64,000 bases of DNA from Bacteroidota bacterium (GTDB taxonomy: Bacteria; Bacteroidota; Bacteroidia; Bacteroidales; UBA12481). Under the pieces are notes generated by a model. That model had not been told where the DNA came from. It did no database searches and was given only the letters and a program-made list of their open reading frames with translations. Below are positions 9,088 to 16,704 of the stretch, one piece after another; positions within the stretch are counted from its first letter, which is position 1; every line of letters begins with the position of its first letter. Position numbers and translations under genes: made by a program. Where the stretch lies: positions 186,001 through 250,000 of the forward strand of contig JABHCC010000061.1 in the NCBI GenBank assembly GCA_018669475.1. Direction: 5' to 3'.

Positions 9088-9378
9088 TTACTTCTTTTTG
9101 ATCCTTTTCTTCTTTTTATCACTAATCGTCAAAGGCTTTTCAACTTTTCCCTTACTTTTCTCAGCTTTTTCTTTTTTTGCCTTAACAGCAGCTGCACTGG
9201 TACATTTGTCTAAAGTGGGACAAGCACTACATTTTTTTGAAACATCTTTCTTGACCATTTCGGTTTTGGCTTTGACATTTTTCTTGTCAGCCTTTGTCTT
9301 TTCTTGAGCAGCAACACTGATAACCATAAAGAAAGAAAGAAGGGTTATACTCGACAGTAAAATAATTTTCTTTTTCAT
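9088..9378 (-). CDS. small secreted Lys-rich protein with Cys cluster
   Basis: 96 residues from the ATG at 9376-9378. Signal peptide at 1-24 (ending VAAQ). The mature part is extremely basic (about one third Lys) with one cysteine cluster, CSACPTLDKC (C-x2-C-x5-C), and ends in a Lys/Arg tail. A longer frame from 9441 would put a poor N-terminus before the signal peptide, and a TAnnTTTG promoter box lies inside that extension, so 9378 is the better start. No family is recognised. The cysteine cluster could bind a metal or form disulfides. Its promoter faces that of the divergent kinase-regulator pair across an array of GTTA repeats, so it may be a target of that two-component system. Confidence 0.72.
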   Translation of the reverse strand: MKKKIILLSSITLLSFFMVISVAAQEKTKADKKNVKAKTEMVKKDVSKKCSACPTLDKCTSAAAVKAKKEKAEKSKGKVEKPLTISDKKKKRIKKK

Positions 9379-9411
9379 AACTGAGTTTTTTTTAATAATT
9401 TGATGACAATG

Positions 9412-9419
9412 CAAACATA
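9412..9419 (-). promoter_or_regulatory. -7 box (TATGTTTG) of the small secreted-protein gene
   Basis: Minus-strand TATGTTTG matches the Bacteroidota -7 consensus TAnnTTTG exactly. Transcription would begin near 9405, giving a leader of about 28 nt before the ATG at 9378. No good -33 TTTG is visible, consistent with activator-dependent transcription from the GTTA array just upstream. Confidence 0.5.
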
Positions 9420-9441
9420 TAGCTGATATTGATTCTTTCAT

Positions 9442-9500
9442 GTTATGGAGGGGTTAATACAGGTTATAGCAAAGTTATATGATGTTATAGAGATGTTAAG
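9442..9500. promoter_or_regulatory. six GTTA direct repeats at 10-11 bp spacing (probable OmpR-family operator)
   Basis: GTTA begins at 9442, 9453, 9463, 9474, 9484 and 9495, so the spacings are 11, 10, 11, 10 and 11 bp, one DNA turn each. Most copies read GTTAT or GTTAA. OmpR/PhoP-type regulators bind direct repeats with this spacing. The array sits between the two divergent -7 boxes, upstream of both the kinase-regulator operon and the small secreted-protein gene, and could serve both. Spacing is seen directly; the binding protein is inferred to be the product of 10778-11497. Confidence 0.65.
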
Positions 9501-9526
9501 AACGCTGTAAATAAAGCAAAGCTTTG

Positions 9527-9534
9527 TACTTTTG
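9527..9534 (+). promoter_or_regulatory. -7 box (TACTTTTG) of the histidine kinase operon
   Basis: TACTTTTG matches TAnnTTTG exactly and ends 5 nt before the ATG at 9540. A start of transcription about 5-7 nt downstream would fall at or next to the start codon, so the mRNA may be leaderless. The -33 region lacks a clear TTTG. Confidence 0.5.
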
Positions 9535-9539
9535 TATGC

Positions 9540-10781
9540 ATGAAAAATAAACGTATCCAGTTGACATTGCTTTTGTTAGCACTAACATGTCTTGTAGCTT
9601 TAACAGGCATACAGATGAACTGGGTTTTGAGTGAAGCTAAGCATCAGAAGGAAGAATTTGACAAAAATGTAAAGCAAGCATTAAGAAGTATTGAGAAAAA
9701 TACACAAACGGTTAAGGATTGTCCTGCTCCCAATAAAACTTCCGGCTCATGTAATCTGCTGCTAAAATCGATTAATGATGCCTTTGATCTTGATTCTTTG
9801 ATAAAAAATGATCTCTCTAGACATGGGATAGATCTGGATTACGAATATGGCATTGTAAATGTTAATCTGGATAATTATCGAGGAGCAAAAAGTAGTAAAA
9901 CTGTCACCGCAAACCTGGCGGAGAGCTTAAATGATTCAGGATATGAGCTATTAATAAATTTTCCGAAAAAGCGTGATTTCATCCAAGCCCAAATGGGAAA
10001 TACTTTCATCAGCTCTATCATACTGATCATTCTGCTGATGGTTTCTTTTATCCTGATATTCCGGCTCTACAACAGAGAGAAAGAGTTTTCAAGGCAGATT
10101 AAGGATTTTGTGAATAACATGGCCCATGAGTTTAAAACCCCACTCACAAATATTTCATTTGCCACTAATATGGTAGCAAAAAATAATATTGTCAAAGCTG
10201 ACGAAAAACTAAGCTCATTAACACAAATTATCAAAACCGAACAATCAAAACTACATGAACGACTGGAGAAAGTCCTTAGCTCTTTTGATCGGACAAAGGT
10301 CGATTCTGATGATTTGGTTTCAGCGAATCTGCGTACAATAACTGAAGCCGTAATTGGTATATACGAAGACCAGATAAAGGAAAAGAAGGGGCTACTGGAT
10401 TACAGTTTTGATGGGCAAGATTTTAATTGTTTTTGCGATGAAGATTCTATCCATATCATTCTTAGCAATCTAATGGATAATGCTATTAAGTACTCCGGAG
10501 AAAATCCACAAATAGCCATAACAATACAGGCTACTGAGCAATTATTCTCATTAGAAGTTGCTGACCAGGGGCCAGGTATTCCCAAAAAACATCACAATAG
10601 GATTTTTGAGCAGTACTATCGTGTACCCAAAGGAGATATTTATGATGCAAAAGGCTTCGGTATTGGGCTCTATCATGTAAAGCAGATTGCCGATCAACTT
10701 GAGGGCAGTATAAAACTTATCAGCAGCCCAAACAGGGGGAGTCGCTTCATTGTTGAGTGGCCCAGGAAGGATATAGTATGA
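9540..10781 (+). CDS. sensor histidine kinase, two membrane helices
   Basis: 413 residues. Membrane helices at about 9-27 and 156-175 enclose a periplasmic sensor of about 125 residues with Cys61 and Cys71, which could form a disulfide or respond to redox or metals. The HisKA domain carries His196 in NNMAHEFKTPL; the HATPase domain has the N box (SNLMDNAIKYS, near 309-319), G1 (DQGPGI, about 342) and G2 (GFGIGL, about 372). It phosphorylates the response regulator encoded immediately downstream, whose ATG overlaps this gene's stop (ATGA). The layout resembles RprX/RprY of Bacteroides, but the sensor domain is not one I can name. The operon is preceded by the GTTA-repeat array and a -7 box. 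Confidence 0.92.
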   Translation: MKNKRIQLTLLLLALTCLVALTGIQMNWVLSEAKHQKEEFDKNVKQALRSIEKNTQTVKDCPAPNKTSGSCNLLLKSINDAFDLDSLIKNDLSRHGIDLDYEYGIVNVNLDNYRGAKSSKTVTANLAESLNDSGYELLINFPKKRDFIQAQMGNTFISSIILIILLMVSFILIFRLYNREKEFSRQIKDFVNNMAHEFKTPLTNISFATNMVAKNNIVKADEKLSSLTQIIKTEQSKLHERLEKVLSSFDRTKVDSDDLVSANLRTITEAVIGIYEDQIKEKKGLLDYSFDGQDFNCFCDEDSIHIILSNLMDNAIKYSGENPQIAITIQATEQLFSLEVADQGPGIPKKHHNRIFEQYYRVPKGDIYDAKGFGIGLYHVKQIADQLEGSIKLISSPNRGSRFIVEWPRKDIV

Positions 10782-11497
10782 GCGATAAAAAGGATAAGCA
10801 AAAAATACTGTTAGTTGAGGACGATGTTAACCTTGGGTTCCTCCTTGTAGAATATTTAGAGAGCAACGGTTTTGATGTCAAATTATACATTGACGGGCAA
10901 GCTGGATTAAAAGGCTTTCAACAAGCAAATTTTGATATTTGCATTGTTGATATTATGCTACCCAAATTAGATGGATTCTCTCTTGTCAAAGAGATGAAAA
11001 GCATAAACCCTGAAATAGCCATTATTATTCTCTCTGCCAGATCAATGAAAGAAGACAAAATCAAAGGCTTCGGATTTGGAGTTGACGACTATATATCAAA
11101 GCCCTTTGATGAAGAAGAACTTCTTTGCAGGATCAAAGCCATTCTGAACAGACGTAATCTTCAAGCATCCAATTCTGATAAGCTGCTTGTTGCTGATAAT
11201 GTATTAGGGGCGTACAAATTTGATCCGGAAAAGCAAGAACTAGTGCTTGACAAAACCACTCAAAGGCTCACTTTCAAGGAAAGCAAAATTCTTCAACAGC
11301 TCGCTCAGAGAAAGAATAAATTGGTTAAGAGAGAACAGATAATGATTGAAGTTTGGGGTGAGTCAGATTACTTCACAGGCAGGAGTCTGGATGTTTTTAT
11401 TTCAAAGCTTCGAAGTTACCTGAAATCAGATCCCAATCTCTGCATAAAAACAATCCCTACGGTAGGATATATTTTAGAAGATTCCGGTTTAAAATAG
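10778..11497 (+). CDS. OmpR-family response regulator
   Basis: 239 residues from the ATG at 10778, which overlaps the kinase stop codon by the ATGA arrangement; a GTG seven codons upstream is less likely. Receiver domain about 8-125: acidic pair near D15/D16, phosphoacceptor D58 in CIVDIMLP, conserved Lys in DDYISKPF. The C-terminal half is a winged-helix Trans_reg_C domain (RLTFKESKILQQLA, later SLDVFISKLRSYL and TVGYIL). It is the partner of the upstream kinase. The GTTA repeats upstream of the operon have the spacing expected for binding of this family, so autoregulation is likely. Confidence 0.93.
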   Translation: MSDKKDKQKILLVEDDVNLGFLLVEYLESNGFDVKLYIDGQAGLKGFQQANFDICIVDIMLPKLDGFSLVKEMKSINPEIAIIILSARSMKEDKIKGFGFGVDDYISKPFDEEELLCRIKAILNRRNLQASNSDKLLVADNVLGAYKFDPEKQELVLDKTTQRLTFKESKILQQLAQRKNKLVKREQIMIEVWGESDYFTGRSLDVFISKLRSYLKSDPNLCIKTIPTVGYILEDSGLK

Positions 11498-11538
11498 AAG
11501 GCCATATTTTATGAGTAAAATTCAATAGCTTAGTGGCT

Positions 11539-12507
11539 ATGAGAGCAGTGACATTATTTATCCTGATAGTCACATGCATATCTTGTAGATATCGCTGTGA
11601 GTTTTGTACGCCTGCAGATTACCGCGCCGAAATGCGAATTCTTGTTTCAGATATTTCATCCTATGCTAAACACAAGAACACAAACTTTATTATTGTTCCT
11701 CAAAATGGAATAGAATTGATCACAAATAATGGCCTGCCGGATGGAGAATTGAGCTATGAATATATAGAGGCCATTGACGGTCACGGTCAAGAAGATCTTC
11801 ATTTCGGATATTATAAGGATGACGAAGCTACCCCCATGGAAGAACTAAACTATCTTTCAGCATTTCTGAACAGATCTTTAGACCTTGGTAAAACAATATT
11901 GGTAACTGATTATTGTGACGGAGACCTTCATGTGAATGAAGCATTTCGTCAATGCGAAGAAGCAGGTTTTATCCTGTTTGCCGCAGATGAAAGAGATCTT
12001 TCAAGCATTCCCTCTTTGCCCGGCAAGCCTTTCAGAGAAAATTCTGACAATATTCATGAGCTGAACCAGGTACATAATTTCCTGTATTTGCTTAACCAAA
12101 AAAACTATCCTTTAAAATCTGATTTTATCTCTGCTGTTACATCAAGCTCTTATGATCTGCTGATCATGGATCTGTTTGGTGAAGACGGCAGCACATACAC
12201 TGCGCAAGAAGTGGAAGATTTAAAAGTAAAAGCCAATGGTGGCAGTCGCCTCATTTTATGTTACCTCTCAATTGGAGAAGCCGAAGACTACCGATATTAC
12301 TGGAATTCGGATTGGAATGATGATGAACCCGAATGGCTTGGTGAAGAAAACCCGGATTGGGAGGGCAATTACAAAGTTAGATATTGGTATGATGAATGGA
12401 AAAACATTCTATACGGAACTTCATCTGCCTATTTAGATAAAATTATTTCATCAGGATTCGATGGTGTTTATTTGGATATCATTGATGCCTTTGAGTATTG
12501 GGAATAG
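11539..12507 (+). CDS. GH114-like (TM1410/MJ1477 family) secreted protein, short at the C-terminus
   Basis: 322 residues from the ATG at 11539 (a GTG lies two codons earlier). A short hydrophobic N-terminus (MRAVTLFILIVTCISC) suggests a signal peptide or weak lipobox at Cys12 or Cys15. The C-terminal half belongs to the GH114/COG2342 group, linked to endo-alpha-1,4-polygalactosaminidases: ILCYLSIGEAEDYRYYW and GFDGVYLDIIDAFEYW are its signature strands of the TIM barrel, with Glu and Asp candidates for catalysis. The reading frame ends one residue after that last strand, while relatives I recall continue for several dozen residues; the barrel may be incomplete. Position between two two-component modules suggests it could act as a sensor accessory or matrix-polysaccharide hydrolase. 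Confidence 0.7.
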   Translation: MRAVTLFILIVTCISCRYRCEFCTPADYRAEMRILVSDISSYAKHKNTNFIIVPQNGIELITNNGLPDGELSYEYIEAIDGHGQEDLHFGYYKDDEATPMEELNYLSAFLNRSLDLGKTILVTDYCDGDLHVNEAFRQCEEAGFILFAADERDLSSIPSLPGKPFRENSDNIHELNQVHNFLYLLNQKNYPLKSDFISAVTSSSYDLLIMDLFGEDGSTYTAQEVEDLKVKANGGSRLILCYLSIGEAEDYRYYWNSDWNDDEPEWLGEENPDWEGNYKVRYWYDEWKNILYGTSSAYLDKIISSGFDGVYLDIIDAFEYWE

Positions 12508-12579
12508 AAATAATTTTGGGGAAAACAGGAATATTTCGTAACTTTTATCAAACAAGCTTAATCAAATATCGCCTAGTTT

Positions 12580-12966
12580 ATGGACAAAACAATCTTATTG
12601 ATCGATGATGATCAGGACTTAATAGACGCTTTTCAAATTGCGATTGAAAGTCAGGGTTACAACACTGAATCTGCTAACAATGGTTCAGATGGTTATCTCA
12701 AAATTAAATCTCATAATCCTGATCTGGTCATACTTGATGTAATGATGGACAATGACCTTGAAGGATATAATCTCTTGCATAAAATTAAAGAGGATCAGAT
12801 CTATCATAATCTTCCAATCATTCAGTTAACCGGCATGGTAGATCAACTTGGTGTAAACCTGAGATCAGCTGTTGAAGAGCAGGATGAACTGCCAAATGTA
12901 TATTTTGAGAATAAACCCATCGATCCGCTTAGATTGATCGAATTAATTAAAGAATTGCTGGAATAA
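12580..12966 (+). CDS. stand-alone receiver-domain response regulator
   Basis: 128 residues, one CheY-like receiver and nothing else: acidic pair D10/D11, phosphoacceptor D53 in ILDVMMDND, and K112 in NKPID. The insert after D53 (MMDNDLEGY) is of the kind seen in receivers that accept phosphate from hybrid or cytoplasmic kinases. With no output domain it acts by protein contact or as a phosphate relay. It lies 71 bp before a histidine kinase on the same strand, the obvious partner. Confidence 0.9.
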   Translation: MDKTILLIDDDQDLIDAFQIAIESQGYNTESANNGSDGYLKIKSHNPDLVILDVMMDNDLEGYNLLHKIKEDQIYHNLPIIQLTGMVDQLGVNLRSAVEEQDELPNVYFENKPIDPLRLIELIKELLE

Positions 12967-13037
12967 TCACACGAAGCAGAAATCTGCCTCGCTCTTTGCC
13001 CATTTTCTACATCCGGCACTAAAAAAAAGGATACGCA

Positions 13038-14363
13038 ATGGTATTCAGATTGAAACCAGCTCATGTTACATTTGCCCGATGGTTTATCCGAATTCGCTGG
13101 ATAGCTGTTGGGATGCTGATATTTGCAACTTTTATAACAAAAAACGTGTTTGGAGTATCAGTTCAGGATACTCAAATATACATTTTGTCAGGATTGCTGT
13201 TGATGACTAATGTCTTTCATGTTGTAATGATAAACAGGATTGTCAAATCTGCCGGAATTCATGTAGTTAAGCTGGTTAAAAGAGAATTACATGTCCAGAT
13301 TACTCTTGATTTATTCATTCTAACATGCATTCTTCATTTTTCAGGAGGAATAGAGAATCCACTTATAATTTTCTTCTTCATTCATATGGTGATTGCAAGC
13401 TCCATATTCAGCAAGTTTAAAACCTATATCCATACTGTCTCAGCCATTATTCTACTTGTTGCCCTAGGTTGGTCAGAGTACAAAGAAATCATTCCTCACT
13501 ATCCACTTGATGGTTTTATTGAACACAGTTTCTATCAAAACAAAGAGATAATTCTCGGTGCAGGTTCATTTTTCATTTTCACAGCAATTCTCATTGTCCG
13601 TCTCACCCAAATGGTAATAAGTCGTGCTTTGAAAGTTGAAGATGCCTATGTTCAGACAAATATTCAACTTGTAAAAAAGGATGTTCTTCAAAGCAAATAT
13701 GTACTGCGGGTAACTCATAACATTAAAGGCCATCTTGCTGCTATCATGAGTAATCTACGTGTGGTACAAGCCAATATGGTCGGGGATTTAAATACAAAAC
13801 AACAAGAGCTGGTCGACCGGTCATATAACCGAAGTGAGTTGTTGGAGAATTTCGTTACCGAACTTCTGAGCTTACACAGAAAAAGGCTAAAACAAGAACC
13901 AGAATTTGAAGAAGTTTCACTTGTTGATATTACCAGCAAACTGATATCAATGACTAATACCCTGGCAAAGGAAAAGGGACAAATATTCACTTACCATATT
14001 GACAAAACCATCCCAAGTTTCAACGGCAATCCACTTACCCTGAACGAGTTGTTTGGTAATTTGCTTACTAACGCCGTTAAATACACCCCTCCTGGGGGAG
14101 ATATTCGTATGACAATAACAAACACTGACAAGTATATTTTGTCAGAAATAAGCGACACTGGAGTAGGCATCCCCGAAGATGAAATAACGAAGGTATTTAA
14201 CGAGTTCTACCGGGCCAGTAATGTCGAAAAAGGGGTGAAATCCGGATCTGGCCTGGGCCTGTCAATTGTAAAACAAATTGTAGAAAACCACAATGGTAAG
14301 ATGCAGGTTGAAAGCCAGGTAGGAAAAGGAACAAAATTTTTAATAACGCTGCCGAAAAAATAA
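13038..14363 (+). CDS. membrane histidine kinase with six-helix N-terminal sensor
   Basis: 441 residues. The N-terminal about 195 residues hold six predicted membrane helices with almost no periplasmic loop, so it may sense something in the membrane. A short coiled coil leads to His227 in RVTHNIKGHLAAI; the residue after His is Asn rather than the usual Glu/Asp, which may lower phosphatase activity. HATPase motifs are intact: N box in NLLTNAVKYT, G1 DTGVGI, F box FNEFYR, G2 GSGLGLSI. The gene follows the stand-alone receiver by 71 bp and should form a module with it. It ends 9 bp from the convergent GH20 gene. Confidence 0.9.
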   Translation: MVFRLKPAHVTFARWFIRIRWIAVGMLIFATFITKNVFGVSVQDTQIYILSGLLLMTNVFHVVMINRIVKSAGIHVVKLVKRELHVQITLDLFILTCILHFSGGIENPLIIFFFIHMVIASSIFSKFKTYIHTVSAIILLVALGWSEYKEIIPHYPLDGFIEHSFYQNKEIILGAGSFFIFTAILIVRLTQMVISRALKVEDAYVQTNIQLVKKDVLQSKYVLRVTHNIKGHLAAIMSNLRVVQANMVGDLNTKQQELVDRSYNRSELLENFVTELLSLHRKRLKQEPEFEEVSLVDITSKLISMTNTLAKEKGQIFTYHIDKTIPSFNGNPLTLNELFGNLLTNAVKYTPPGGDIRMTITNTDKYILSEISDTGVGIPEDEITKVFNEFYRASNVEKGVKSGSGLGLSIVKQIVENHNGKMQVESQVGKGTKFLITLPKK

Positions 14364-14372
14364 ATCAATTAA

Positions 14373-16688
14373 TTATAGAACTCCAATTTCATCTGTAAAC
14401 AACCACGCTGCCTGTCCTCCTCTCGGATGATTAGCAGGCAGGATTCTGCAATTTGTGGCTTGAATTTTTATATATCGCAAACTTACAGGCTTAAAATCCA
14501 ATTCGATTTTCTTTATGAATGCCTCGCGTTCGAGTATCGTTTTATTATTCTTTTCACCTAAAAAGATGTAGTTCTTATCATCTAATGATCCCCAGAACTC
14601 TACCTTTTGAGGAATCATAACACTTGTAGAACCAGTGTGCTGAAAAAATCTAATCCAGGCCATAGAAAGCACCTCCTCCTTAACCAAATCAACAATCACT
14701 TCAAAATCATCCTCCTTGAAACCCTGCCATCGACCATCATCACCTCTCTTTTCTGCCAGCTGAGCATCAGTAAGGGTCTCCTTTTCTCCTCCCGGATAAG
14801 ATTTGTGCCACGAACTAACATATGTAACTTTCCGGCCTGTGGCCTTATTCATCAAATTTTCAAGTTTTAGTTCATAACCTGCCGGATGATGTTCTACAAA
14901 AGTGGACGCTCTTAAAGTCTCTCCTTCGTTCATAAGAATAGTTTGAGTAAACATCTTGCTGGTATTCTCCGGCTCTGTTCCATCCAGTGAAAATAAGATT
15001 GGATACTCATCCAATTCCGTTCTAAGTTCAATTTCAAGTTGACGTTCCTCCGGCAGGAGTCTGCCAGAATAATATGGAGTAAAAGCACTTTCAGAATACC
15101 GATAACCAAGGTGCTGATACCGTTTTAACTGAACCGACAATTTCTTTTTAAATCCATTCCAGTATTTCTTCTCAGGCTGAAGCCAGAGAGCCTCTGCCAG
15201 GGCACTATAGCGTGGCAGAATCATTCTCTCCACATGTTCAAAAGTTTCAATCTGTTCGGTCCAGAGATTAGCTTGTCCTCCGAGAATATGATGCCCTTTT
15301 GAATGATCAATTTCATCCGGCAGGGGATTAAAACCATAAACATCCTTCAATCGGTTTAATCCTCCCCATGCCTGGGGCTCCTTATCATGCCGGCCCTGGT
15401 AATGATCAAAATAGCATGGATATCCGGGCGACATAACCACATCGTGACCTGCATTTGCCGCTTCAATTCCTCCAATCATGCCACGCCACGACATCACAGT
15501 AGCCTCAGGTGCCAGTCCACCTTCAAGAATTTCATCCCAGCCAATAAGCTTTCGACCCTTAGAATTCAAAAATCTCTCTACTCTCTTCACAAAATATGAT
15601 TGCAATTCATGTGCATCATTCAGACCTTCACTTTGCATTCTCGCCTTACAAGAAGGGCAATTTTCCCAGTGACTTTTTGACACTTCGTCACCACCAATAT
15701 GAATAAATTCTGATGGGAATAATTCCATCACCTCGGTCAAAACAGTTTCGAGAAAAATGAAGCTTTCATCTTTCCCGGCACAATACACACCCGATGGATT
15801 CTCAGGATCACAGCTAAATTCGGGATAGCACCGGATAGCAGCTTCGGAATGCCCCGGCATTTCAATCTCAGGTACTATGGTAATAAACCTTTCAGCAGCA
15901 TAACTAACTATCTCACGTATATCCTTTTTTGTATAGTATCCGCCGTATGCCGCTTCCCCATGCTCACTGGCCAATGTAAAATTCTCCCAAGGATTTCTAA
16001 TGCTATCCTCAATCCGCCAGGCCCCCAATTCAGTCAACAAAGGATAAGCATCAATCTGGATTCTCCATCCAATACCATCCGTCAGGTGCCAATGAAAAGT
16101 ATTTAGCTTATGGAAGGCCAGAATATCAATGAATTTCAGAATAAACTCCTTTTTGAAAAAATGTCGGGAAACATCCAGCATACCACCTCGCCATTGATAA
16201 TTAGGATAGTCTGATATTTCCAAGCATGGTACTCTTACAGAATTTTGATCATCACCATCTGGTAATATATTATTCTCCCCCAGGAGATCCGGAATAAGCA
16301 ATTGCTTTAGTGTTTGAATTCCATAAAACACTCCTGCTAAGCTCCTTCCCTTTATTTGTATCAGCTTTTGAGAGATACTCAATTCGTAAGCTTCTGCATT
16401 ATCATCAGGGTTAATATCATCTTCGATCACCAACAACACTATATTTTTTGCACTTGCATCCTGACTCAGTCCGAGATCATTCGAAAGCTCAAGTGCCAGG
16501 TTTTCAAGAATCTCATCACCTCCTCTGGTTTCAACACTTATATCCCTGGTCAGATAAAAAAAGCCATTTTTCATTTCAATACTTTGTGGCTCAGGAATTA
16601 TTGCATGGAGAAGACCAGGATCAGTGCCTCTTGAGCATGACAACATGAGGCTTAAACTAAATAAAAAGAGGGCGTGTTGATATTGCAT
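14373..16688 (-). CDS. beta-N-acetylhexosaminidase, GH20 lipoprotein
   Basis: 771 residues. Lipobox LMLSC with acceptor Cys18, so it is membrane-anchored. The GH20b non-catalytic domain covers about 28-155; the catalytic barrel about 160-500 with WRGGMLDVSRHF, the HWHLTDGIGWRI segment and the catalytic pair Asp334-Glu335 in HIGGDEV. A C-terminal part (about 560-771) contains a chitobiase-type bridging strand and a discoidin/F5-8-like domain for sugar binding. It removes terminal GlcNAc or GalNAc from chitin fragments, peptidoglycan or glycoproteins. It is the last of three minus-strand genes, 17 nt behind the C39-like protein, so co-transcription is likely. Confidence 0.94.
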   Translation of the reverse strand: MQYQHALFLFSLSLMLSCSRGTDPGLLHAIIPEPQSIEMKNGFFYLTRDISVETRGGDEILENLALELSNDLGLSQDASAKNIVLLVIEDDINPDDNAEAYELSISQKLIQIKGRSLAGVFYGIQTLKQLLIPDLLGENNILPDGDDQNSVRVPCLEISDYPNYQWRGGMLDVSRHFFKKEFILKFIDILAFHKLNTFHWHLTDGIGWRIQIDAYPLLTELGAWRIEDSIRNPWENFTLASEHGEAAYGGYYTKKDIREIVSYAAERFITIVPEIEMPGHSEAAIRCYPEFSCDPENPSGVYCAGKDESFIFLETVLTEVMELFPSEFIHIGGDEVSKSHWENCPSCKARMQSEGLNDAHELQSYFVKRVERFLNSKGRKLIGWDEILEGGLAPEATVMSWRGMIGGIEAANAGHDVVMSPGYPCYFDHYQGRHDKEPQAWGGLNRLKDVYGFNPLPDEIDHSKGHHILGGQANLWTEQIETFEHVERMILPRYSALAEALWLQPEKKYWNGFKKKLSVQLKRYQHLGYRYSESAFTPYYSGRLLPEERQLEIELRTELDEYPILFSLDGTEPENTSKMFTQTILMNEGETLRASTFVEHHPAGYELKLENLMNKATGRKVTYVSSWHKSYPGGEKETLTDAQLAEKRGDDGRWQGFKEDDFEVIVDLVKEEVLSMAWIRFFQHTGSTSVMIPQKVEFWGSLDDKNYIFLGEKNNKTILEREAFIKKIELDFKPVSLRYIKIQATNCRILPANHPRGGQAAWLFTDEIGVL

Positions 16689-16704
16689 CCTGATAAAGAT
16701 TTGG

